Below are positions 16,904 through 23,777 of a stretch of DNA of 64,000 bases, piece by piece. The translations under genes were made by a program, and so were the position numbers. Within the stretch, counting starts at the first letter, position 1, and the number at the start of each line of letters is the position of its first letter. Below the pieces are notes generated by a model. That model was not told the DNA's origin and searched no databases. It worked only from the letters and a program-made list of their open reading frames with translations. The DNA comes from Croceibacterium_B sp963811255 (lineage in GTDB: Bacteria; Pseudomonadota; Alphaproteobacteria; Sphingomonadales; Sphingomonadaceae): assembly GCA_963811255.1 (NCBI GenBank), contig CAWEQI010000001.1, forward strand, positions 930,001 to 994,000, written 5' to 3'.

Positions 16904-17899
16904 ATGAAGAAGTTCGTCAACGATCCCGCCCAGTTCGTGCCCCAGTTCATGCAGGGCATTGCGGATGCCAACCCTGACCTGCTCAGCTTCACCCCCGAAT
17001 TTCAGATGATCACCCGCAAGAGCGGGCCGGACAACGGCAAGGTCTCGATCGTCCAGGGCTCCGGCTCCGGCCACGAGCCGGCACACGTGATGGCGGTCGG
17101 GCCCGGCATGCTCACCGGCGCCTGCCAGGGCGCGGTGTTCGCCGCCCCGCCGGTCGACGCCTGCTACGAGACGATCAAGGCCTGCGCGTCGGACGCCGGC
17201 ACGCTGGTGCTGGTCAATAACTACCAAGGCGACCGGATGAGCTGGGACATGGCCTGCGAAATGGCCGAGGCCGAGGGCATCAAATTGAAGCAGTTCATCA
17301 TCAACGACGACGTTGCGGTGAAGGACAGCCTCTACACCGTCGGCCGCCGCGGCGTCGCCGGCAACTTCTTCGTTATCAAGTGCTGCGGCGCTGCCGCCGA
17401 GCAGGGCAAGAGCCTCGACGAGGTCCATGCCATCGCCGACAAGGTCAACAATAACGTCCGCACGATGGGCGTGGCGCTGACCAGCTGCATCCCGCCGGCC
17501 AAGGGCACGCCGATCTTCGACATCGGTGACGACGAGATGGAAGTCGGCGTCGGCATTCACGGCGAACCCGGCCGCCGCCGCGAGAAGATCAAGAGCGCCA
17601 ACGACATCGCCGACGAGCTGTTCGACGCGGTCAGCCAGGACATCCCGTTCAACTCGGGCGATAAAGTTGCTATCATGGTCAACGGCCTCGGCGGCACGCC
17701 GATCACCGAGCTTTACGTGCTCTACGCCCGCGTGCACGACCGCGCCGAGAAGGCGGGCTACAAGATCGTCCGCAACTATGTCGGCGAATACTGCACCAGC
17801 CTCGAGATGGCTGGTGCCTCGGTGACCATCCTCAGGGTTGATGACGAGCTCGAAAGGCTGCTCGACGCTCCGGCGGAAACTGCCGCGCGGATCTTCTGA
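16904..17899 (+). CDS. dhaK: Dihydroxyacetone kinase substrate-binding subunit DhaK-like
   Basis: 331 residues. The GSGSGHEPAH loop, a VFAAPP segment and VGIHGEPG (His219, the residue that forms the covalent hemiaminal with the ketose) mark DhaK. The family binds dihydroxyacetone; relatives phosphorylate glyceraldehyde or tetruloses such as erythrulose, so the sugar is uncertain. The gene order L then K is preceded by an aldolase and a CbbY-like phosphatase. No phosphotransferase DhaM is nearby, which points to ATP as the phosphate donor through DhaL. A strong terminator follows at 17921. Confidence 0.88.
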   Translation: MKKFVNDPAQFVPQFMQGIADANPDLLSFTPEFQMITRKSGPDNGKVSIVQGSGSGHEPAHVMAVGPGMLTGACQGAVFAAPPVDACYETIKACASDAGTLVLVNNYQGDRMSWDMACEMAEAEGIKLKQFIINDDVAVKDSLYTVGRRGVAGNFFVIKCCGAAAEQGKSLDEVHAIADKVNNNVRTMGVALTSCIPPAKGTPIFDIGDDEMEVGVGIHGEPGRRREKIKSANDIADELFDAVSQDIPFNSGDKVAIMVNGLGGTPITELYVLYARVHDRAEKAGYKIVRNYVGEYCTSLEMAGASVTILRVDDELERLLDAPAETAARIF

Positions 17900-17920
17900 A
17901 GCACCAACTCGCGCATGACG

Positions 17921-17953
17921 AAGGCGCTCCGGAGCAATCCGGGGCGCCTTTTT
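17921..17953 (+). terminator. Rho-independent terminator after dhaK
   Basis: A 13-bp stem (AAGGCGCTCCGGA / TCCGGGGCGCCTT, one G-U pair) with a GCAA tetraloop is followed by T residues through 17953. It begins 22 bases after the dhaK stop and closes the aldolase-to-dhaK unit. Confidence 0.9.
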
Positions 17954-18107
17954 CGTAGTACGACAGGCGATGAGGGTGCCACGTTGGCGCCGGCATTGCG
18001 GTTTCTGCAACACATGAGCACTTCTTCGCACTTGCACAATTTGCGGCGGCGCACCATTTGGCGGCCGTCCGGCAGCCTCCGCGCTGTCCATTAGCAGGGG
18101 AAGAAAG

Positions 18108-18206
18108 ATGGCCAACCTTGTCACTCGCGCGGCCGCGGCGTTCCTGGCGGCTTCGATGAGCGGTGCCTTGCTCGGCGTCGTTCTCGTCAGCCCCGCGGTC
18201 GTCTGA
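18108..18206 (+). CDS. Small hydrophobic protein, 32 residues
   Basis: The frame MANLVTRAAAAFLAASMSGA and on to VSPAVV starts with ATG at 18108, 7 bases after AGGGG, and ends with TGA at 18206. It is a single hydrophobic helix after a basic start, so it is a likely one-span membrane or secreted peptide. It is bracketed by the dhaK terminator upstream and a strong hairpin downstream, which isolates it as its own transcript. It has no recognisable family. Such short proteins are easily false, but the ribosome site and flanking terminators support it. Confidence 0.5.
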   Translation: MANLVTRAAAAFLAASMSGALLGVVLVSPAVV

Positions 18207-18231
18207 CCGAACGCCCGCGCAAGCGATCGGG

Positions 18232-18259
18232 AGCGGGCGCCTTGCACGGCGCCCGCTTT
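18232..18259. terminator. Bidirectional terminator
   Basis: A perfect 10-bp stem AGCGGGCGCC / GGCGCCCGCT with loop TTGCAC is followed by TTT on the plus strand. It lies between the 32-residue gene and the end of the opposing NTF2-like operon. Confidence 0.75.
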
Positions 18260-18280
18260 CCGATTCTCGGGAACCAACTC

Positions 18281-19069
18281 TTAATCCCTCGGCGGCTCGG
18301 CGATCGGCTGGGTGCCGTCGGCGAGCTTGCCGACCTCGCGCGAGCGCTCCTGCTCAGGCGTCCCCGGCGGGCGGTGGTAGGCGCCGACCGGCTCGACCGG
18401 GAAGGGCTTGCCGGTCACCGGGTTGGGGTAGTGGAACGGCACGATCCAGTACGACGGATAGGTCAGGTAGACAGTCGTCGGCGGCAGGTCGGGCGGTGGG
18501 TCGAACTTGTCGGGCCAAGTGTTGTTGAGCGCGTCGTGTCCCCAGCCCTTCCAGCTGGTATACATCGTGAAGGGGCCGCTCTCGCGGCTGAACTTCCACA
18601 CCCCGTCCTGCTTGGTGAACTGGTCCTCGTACAGCGGCAGGCCCCAGCCGCCGTTGCTCATTACGAACGCGCGGCTACGCACCCAGGCGGTCTTGCCGTC
18701 GGGCGAGATGTCGACGATCGGCTGGAACTGCATGTGGTTGATCAGCAGGCCTTCGTGCGTGCCGTCGGGCCCGAACGCGGTCTGCATGTATTCGAGCACG
18801 CGTTTTTTGCCGAGAAACACGCCCTTGCCGCCGATCTCCAGCGTGGCGTCGTCGGCGAACAGGTCCGCAAGCTGGGTCCACTGGCCCTTGTCTACGAAGT
18901 AGCCGTAAGCGCGCTGGACCTTCTCGACCTGGTTCATGTCTTCGAGCCGGGTGATCCGCTTGTCGAGCGCGTCGAGGCGCTGCTCGGGGGTCTGGGCCGG
19001 CGCGTCCTGCGCGGCGGCGGGGCCGGCGATGAGAGCGAGCGCGGCGGCGACAAAAGCGTGTCTTAGCAT
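18281..19069 (-). CDS. Secreted NTF2/SnoaL-like domain protein (third of tandem set)
   Basis: 262 residues with a signal peptide ending at AAAQ, followed by a coiled segment (EQRLDALDKRITRLEDMNQVEKVQ). The SnoaL-like core includes AYGYFVDKGQWTQLADLFADDATLEIGGKG and a beta sheet ending in GVWKFSRE. A long C-terminal tail (PPTTVYLTYPSYWIVPFHYPNPVTGKPF) is shared with the two genes upstream. ATG 19069 overlaps the previous stop by one base (TGATG); an in-frame GTG three bases earlier is possible. The fold is used by dehydratases, isomerases and many non-enzymes, so no reaction can be given. Confidence 0.82.
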   Translation of the reverse strand: MLRHAFVAAALALIAGPAAAQDAPAQTPEQRLDALDKRITRLEDMNQVEKVQRAYGYFVDKGQWTQLADLFADDATLEIGGKGVFLGKKRVLEYMQTAFGPDGTHEGLLINHMQFQPIVDISPDGKTAWVRSRAFVMSNGGWGLPLYEDQFTKQDGVWKFSRESGPFTMYTSWKGWGHDALNNTWPDKFDPPPDLPPTTVYLTYPSYWIVPFHYPNPVTGKPFPVEPVGAYHRPPGTPEQERSREVGKLADGTQPIAEPPRD

Positions 19070-19797
19070 CACTTTCTCCCCACCACGTCGTCCGGCGGCT
19101 CGGGGATGTCGGCGAGCGACTTGCCGGTGACCGGGTTCTTGTAATCGAACGGCGGGATGTAGGCGCCGGGATAGGCGCGGTAGACTTCGGTTGGCGGCTT
19201 GTCGGGCGGGAACAGCGCGCTTTCGCCCGCCATCGGGATCGCCGACTTGGTCCAGCCGAGGTCGTATTCGGTCTTCGCGGTGAGATAGAAGTGCAGCTTG
19301 GCGATCTTCCAGACGCCTGATTCTTTTACGTATTCATTCTCATAGACGCCGACGCCCCACTGGCCGTCGCCGCCGGGGCGGGCGAGCATGACCATCCCCT
19401 GCCAACGCGCCTTGGCGCTCTTGCCGTCCTCGGCGACGGTGATGACAGCCTGTAATTGCATGTGATTGTTGAGGTGCCCGGCAGCGAGCCCGTGAGGGCC
19501 GAACAGCAGCATCGCCCGGCGGATGTGCGGAATGCCGATGTAGACCCCGCGCTGGCCGTATTCGAAGCTGCCGTTCTTGCTAAATAGATCGGCGGCCTGG
19601 CCCCACAGTCCCTTGTCGAAATAATAGCCGAAGGTCGCCTGCAGGTTCTCGATCGCATCCTGATCCTCGAGCAATTCGACGCGGTGTCGATAGGCGGCGA
19701 TGCGCTGTTCGACCGTTTGAGCGTGTGCACAAAGGGGCTGAGCGAGCGCGCACAGCGTCAGGGCGGCCGTGAAGGCGTGGTGCAGCGGGCGCATCAT
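19069..19797 (-). CDS. Secreted NTF2/SnoaL-like domain protein (second of tandem set)
   Basis: 242 residues starting MMRPLHHAFTAAL, with a signal peptide ending at AHAQ. It repeats the layout of its neighbours: coil (EQRIAAYRHRVELLEDQDAIENLQ), core FGYYFDKGLWGQAADLFSKNGSFEYGQRGVY, then a tail with PPTEVYRAYPGAYIPPFDYKNPVTGKS. The ATGA overlap with the upstream stop indicates coupled translation. A longer upstream reading of the frame is an artefact overlapping the preceding gene. Three adjacent paralogues in one operon suggest either subunits of one complex or steps on related substrates. Confidence 0.82.
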   Translation of the reverse strand: MMRPLHHAFTAALTLCALAQPLCAHAQTVEQRIAAYRHRVELLEDQDAIENLQATFGYYFDKGLWGQAADLFSKNGSFEYGQRGVYIGIPHIRRAMLLFGPHGLAAGHLNNHMQLQAVITVAEDGKSAKARWQGMVMLARPGGDGQWGVGVYENEYVKESGVWKIAKLHFYLTAKTEYDLGWTKSAIPMAGESALFPPDKPPTEVYRAYPGAYIPPFDYKNPVTGKSLADIPEPPDDVVGRK

Positions 19798-20516
19798 TTC
19801 GGCGTCTCGACCGGCTTGCCGCTCACCGGATTCGCCGCATGAAACGGCGGCACGAACGTATCGGGGAACGGCTTGTAGACCACTGTCGGCGGACGGTCGG
19901 GCGGGAAGTCGATCGACGCCTGGGTGCGCTTGAGCCCCTCGCCCGGCTGCAATCGCGCCCAGCCCTTCTCGTACGGCGCGACGAAGTTGACGTAGAGGTG
20001 CAGCGACTGAATCCGCCAGACGCCGTCGGCGCCTTTCTGATAGGTATTTTCGTAGATCCCGTCGCGCCATTCGGCGTGCTTCTTGTATTGCCCGAGCATG
20101 CCGAGGTCGCGCCAGCGGGCCTTCGCGCTACGGCCGTCGGCGGCAACGTCGATCTCCGGCTGAAGGGTGACGAATTCGTTGAGCTGGCCGTAGACCAGGC
20201 CGGGCTGCCCTCCGCCGAGCTTTTCGAGATAATCGTGAATCCGCTGCTTGCCGACGTAGACCCCGTCGAGCCCGATCTCGATCGTGCCGTCGTCAGCGAA
20301 CAGGTCGGCCGCTTGCTGCCACAGGCCACGATCGACGTAGTAGCCGAACGCGCGCTGCAGCTTCTTGACGGCGCGCACCCCTTCGAGCTTCTCGACCCGC
20401 AGCGTCAGCGCATCGATCTCGGCGTTGGCCCTCGCATCGGCGGCGGATTCGGCGCGGGCGGCCTGCGGGATCAGCGCCAAGGTGGTCAGGGGCAGGAGCA
20501 GGAATGCCGCTCTCAT
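19794..20516 (-). CDS. Secreted NTF2/SnoaL-like domain protein (first of tandem set)
   Basis: 240 residues with a signal peptide ending at ARAE. Coil (ALTLRVEKLEGVRAVKKLQ), SnoaL-like core (FGYYVDRGLWQQAADLFADDGTIEIGLDGVYVGKQRIHDYL) and tail PPTVVYKPFPDTFVPPFHAANPVSGKPV. The proline-rich tail ending PFxxxNPVxGKP is the signature common to the three paralogues and is unusual for bare SnoaL domains. It overlaps the SMP-30-like gene upstream by ATGA. The export signal places it in the periplasm with the quinoproteins. Confidence 0.82.
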   Translation of the reverse strand: MRAAFLLLPLTTLALIPQAARAESAADARANAEIDALTLRVEKLEGVRAVKKLQRAFGYYVDRGLWQQAADLFADDGTIEIGLDGVYVGKQRIHDYLEKLGGGQPGLVYGQLNEFVTLQPEIDVAADGRSAKARWRDLGMLGQYKKHAEWRDGIYENTYQKGADGVWRIQSLHLYVNFVAPYEKGWARLQPGEGLKRTQASIDFPPDRPPTVVYKPFPDTFVPPFHAANPVSGKPVETPK

Positions 20517-21475
20517 TTCATCGCTCCGATCGGGGTCGCCTTGATCACGAATGTGCCGGGGTCCTGCCCCTTGAGCTTGGGATCGAACAGGTATCCGATC
20601 TTGCCCGCAGCGGTGTAGACGACGTTGCCGATGTGGGCGATGCCGGCCGAGCCGGTGCCCTGGGCAATGACGGCGATGGTTGCCTTGTTGCCAGTAATCG
20701 TCACCAGGTCGGCGCGCCCCGCGCCGCCGGTTTCCGCCTGAAGGAACGCGTTGCCCTTGTAGGGGCGCAGCCCGTCGGGTCCGTCGAGTCGGATCGAAGG
20801 GGTCAGCCGGGCCAGGCTAGCGAAGCCGCCACTGGGCGTGCGGTTCACGCGCAGCAGCGTGTTTTGGCGGGTATTGTTGAGATAGAGCGTGTTGTCGGCC
20901 GAGAAGGCCGCCCCTTCGACTCCGACGAGCAACGGGTCCTGCGTTTCGAGCGTGACCGTGCTCGCTCCCGGCACGATGCTGAACAGCCGGCCGCCGGCGG
21001 TTTCGGTCACGTATACTTTGCCGGACCGCGACACGGCGACGTCGTTGCAGGTGGCGCTCGGCGGCGCCTTGTCACCGGCCGGCCTAGGCAGGACGTATCT
21101 CGCCTTGAAAGCGCCGGTCCTGAGGTCGAACGCCACCACCGCGGCATCGCCGGTCTTCGGTGGATCGAGGAACGCCGCTGGGGTCGAGCAGACCCATAGC
21201 GTGCTCGAGCGGTCGTCGGCCAGAACGCCCATCGTCCACAGCAGCCTGTTCGTCCCGTCGGGTCTGATCCAGGCAACGGCCTTGTCGCTGCCGGCGGGCG
21301 CGCGATAGATCACACCGTTGAGGCTGCTGGCATAGAGATTGCCGGCCGCGTCCGCGGCGATGCTTTCGGGAAAGACCCGGCTGCCTTCGATGGTGACGTC
21401 CTTTGGCGCGGCCGCTGCCGAGCCGGCGCAGGCGATCGTCGCAACTCCCGCAAGCACGGCGCTGCCAAGCTTCAT
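20513..21475 (-). CDS. Secreted SMP-30/gluconolactonase-like beta-propeller protein
   Basis: 320 residues with a signal peptide ending at SAAAA. Six-bladed propeller signatures recur: VFPESIAADAAGNLYASSLNGVIYR, CNDVAVSRSGKVYVTET, VGVEGAAFSADNTLYLNNTRQNTLLRV. This resembles SMP-30-like lactonases. Since quinoprotein oxidation of sugars or cyclic alcohols commonly yields lactones, a lactonase is plausible, but the metal ligands were not checked residue by residue. ATG 21475 follows GGGAGAGGG; an upstream extension lacks support. It heads the operon of three NTF2-like genes and diverges from the fourth quinoprotein. Confidence 0.8.
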   Translation of the reverse strand: MKLGSAVLAGVATIACAGSAAAAPKDVTIEGSRVFPESIAADAAGNLYASSLNGVIYRAPAGSDKAVAWIRPDGTNRLLWTMGVLADDRSSTLWVCSTPAAFLDPPKTGDAAVVAFDLRTGAFKARYVLPRPAGDKAPPSATCNDVAVSRSGKVYVTETAGGRLFSIVPGASTVTLETQDPLLVGVEGAAFSADNTLYLNNTRQNTLLRVNRTPSGGFASLARLTPSIRLDGPDGLRPYKGNAFLQAETGGAGRADLVTITGNKATIAVIAQGTGSAGIAHIGNVVYTAAGKIGYLFDPKLKGQDPGTFVIKATPIGAMK

Positions 21476-21553
21476 TCGCGGCCCTCTCCCGCTTTTTTTC
21501 ACGGCTCCACCATAGAGCGGCAGGCGCGCGAGGAAAGGGGCGGCGAGGCAATA

Positions 21554-21564
21554 ATCGTCACGAT
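21554..21564. promoter_or_regulatory. Small palindrome ATCGTCACGAT in divergent promoter
   Basis: Five-base arms around a single C, in the 160-base gap between the SMP-30-like operon and the quinoprotein at 21636. It could be a shared operator, but the arms are short and chance occurrence is likely enough to keep confidence low. Confidence 0.2.
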
Positions 21565-21635
21565 CGTTAGGTTCAGCCTTCACATTCGCGCCCGCACCCG
21601 GCACAACTGCCGGCAAACAACGGTTCGGGACGGGG

Positions 21636-23777
21636 ATGACACGGCTTCTCACCCGCAAGGCGCTCGGCCTTGCCACTTTCGCCTTCGCGCTGCTCGCCAC
21701 GGCGCTGGTCCACGCCAGCGCGCCGACGCCGCCGGCCGACGTTACTCAGGCGCGGCTCACCGCCGCCTACGGCCCCGGTAAGGACTGGATCACCCACGGC
21801 GGCGGTTGGGCCGAGCAGCGCTTCAGCCCGCTCAAGCAGATCAACGACAAGAACGTCGGCCGGCTCGGGCTGCTGTGGTACGACGACCTCCACACCTATC
21901 GCGGCGTCGAGGCGACCCCGCTCGAGATCGACGGGGTGCTGTACAACATCTCCGCCTGGGACGTGACCACCGCTTACGACGCGGTGACCGGAAAGAAGCT
22001 GTGGACCTATGACCCGAAGATCGATCCCTCCGTCACGAGCTGGATCTGCTGCGGCCCGGTGAGCCGCGGGGTTGCCGCGTGGCACGGCAAGATCATCATC
22101 GGCACGCTCGACGGGCGGCTGATCGCGCTCGACGCCAAGACCGGCAAGCCGGTGTGGACCGCGAACACCGTGCTCGACAAGGGCCAGCCGATCACGATCA
22201 CCGGCGCCCCGCGCATTGCCGACGGCCTGGTGGTGATCGGCAACGGCGGCGGCGACCTGGGCGCGCGCGGCTACATCACCGCGTGGAACGCCGACACCGG
22301 CAAACACGTGTGGACCTTCTGGATCGTCCCGCCGCAGCCCGGCCGCCTCGACCACGCGGCCTCCGACAGTGTCGCCAAGATGGCGCAGAAGACCTGGGCC
22401 GGGCCGTGGTGGAAATACGGCGGCGGCGGCAACGATTGGGACGCGATCGCCTACGATCCCAAGCTCGACACGGTCTATTTCGGCACCGGTAACGGATCGC
22501 CCCACCCGCACAAGTTCCGCAGCGCCGGCAAGGGCGACAACCTGTTCCTGTGCTCGATCGTCGCGGTCGACGCCCGCACCGGGCAGTACAAGTGGCACTA
22601 CCAGGAAATCCCCGCCGAGCAGTGGGACTACGACTGCACAGCGCCGATGATCATGGCGACGCTGACCATCGGCGGCCAGAAGCACGACGTGATCATGCAC
22701 GCCCCGAAGGACGGCATCTTCTACGTCATCGACCGCAAGACCGGTAAGCTCCTGAGCGCCAAGCCTTACATGCCGATGAACTGGGCCAAGGGGGTCGATC
22801 CCAAGACCGGCCGCCCCATCCTCTATCCCGACGCCCCGCCGCAGATCACCCCGCACCTGATCACCCCCGGATCGGGCGGCGGGCACAGCTGGCCTCCGAT
22901 GAGCTACAGCCCGCTGACGGGCCTCGTCTATTTCCCGATGATGGAAGGCTACATGGTCGAATCGGTGGTGCCCGACGACCAGTTCAAGTTCGTGCTCGGC
23001 AAGACCACCATCAACCAGGGCTACGCCAACGATCCCGAGCTGCGCAAGAAGCTGCGCGAGGAAGCCGCCAACCGCGAGAAGGGCTACATGCTGGCGTGGG
23101 ATCCGGTGCAGCAGAGGGAAGCGTTCCGCATCCCCTATCCCCACGCCGGCAGCGGCGGAACGATGGTGACCGCGGGCAACCTCTTGGTCGAAGGCACGAT
23201 CAACAAGACCCTGGCGATCTATCGCGCGGACACCGGCGAGAAGCTGTGGGAGCTGCCGGTCGGCAGCGTGCCGGTGAGCGGGCCGATCACGTACGAGGTG
23301 AACGGCAAGCAATACATCGCGGTCAACGTCGGCTGGAACAGCGCGATCGTCTCCAAGCTGACCAACCCCGACGGCACCCCGTTCAGCTACGCCCCGGCGC
23401 GGCTGATGGTGTTCGCACTCGACGCCAAGGGCGTGACCCTGCCGCCGGCGCCGCCTTCGAGCGCGATCCCCGCGCCGCCGCGCGCGGAGCAGGATCCAGC
23501 CGCGGTCGCCCGCGGCGAAGCGCTCTACACCCAGAACTGCGCGATGTGCCACGGCCCGGCTGCGGTCGGCGGGGTCAAGGACTTGCGCCACCTGACGAAG
23601 GAGGTCCACGCCGACTTCCTCAACATCGTTCTCGGCGGCGAACGCGAGAGCAAGGGCATGCCCAAGTTCGCCGGCAAGCTGACCGAGCAGCAAGCGAACG
23701 ACATCCACGCCTACCTGATCAAGCGCGCGCAGGACGATTACCAGCCCAACTTCATGGACCTGGTGAAGCGGCAGTGA
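21636..23777 (+). CDS. Quinohaemoprotein alcohol dehydrogenase, PQQ propeller + C-terminal cytochrome c
   Basis: 713 residues in the classical type II alcohol dehydrogenase architecture. It has a signal peptide, then an eight-bladed PQQ propeller with the vicinal disulfide pair Cys138-Cys139 (WICCGPVSRGVA), and the NDWDAIAYDPKLDTVYFGTGNGSP segment that normally carries the catalytic aspartate and calcium ligands. A C-terminal haem c domain has CAMCH at 635-639 and KGMPKF as likely methionine ligand. It should oxidise alcohols in the periplasm, moving electrons from PQQ through its own haem. It is the most orthodox of the four quinoproteins here and is coupled by GTGA to the next gene. No PQQ biosynthesis gene is in the window. 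Confidence 0.92.
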   Translation: MTRLLTRKALGLATFAFALLATALVHASAPTPPADVTQARLTAAYGPGKDWITHGGGWAEQRFSPLKQINDKNVGRLGLLWYDDLHTYRGVEATPLEIDGVLYNISAWDVTTAYDAVTGKKLWTYDPKIDPSVTSWICCGPVSRGVAAWHGKIIIGTLDGRLIALDAKTGKPVWTANTVLDKGQPITITGAPRIADGLVVIGNGGGDLGARGYITAWNADTGKHVWTFWIVPPQPGRLDHAASDSVAKMAQKTWAGPWWKYGGGGNDWDAIAYDPKLDTVYFGTGNGSPHPHKFRSAGKGDNLFLCSIVAVDARTGQYKWHYQEIPAEQWDYDCTAPMIMATLTIGGQKHDVIMHAPKDGIFYVIDRKTGKLLSAKPYMPMNWAKGVDPKTGRPILYPDAPPQITPHLITPGSGGGHSWPPMSYSPLTGLVYFPMMEGYMVESVVPDDQFKFVLGKTTINQGYANDPELRKKLREEAANREKGYMLAWDPVQQREAFRIPYPHAGSGGTMVTAGNLLVEGTINKTLAIYRADTGEKLWELPVGSVPVSGPITYEVNGKQYIAVNVGWNSAIVSKLTNPDGTPFSYAPARLMVFALDAKGVTLPPAPPSSAIPAPPRAEQDPAAVARGEALYTQNCAMCHGPAAVGGVKDLRHLTKEVHADFLNIVLGGERESKGMPKFAGKLTEQQANDIHAYLIKRAQDDYQPNFMDLVKRQ

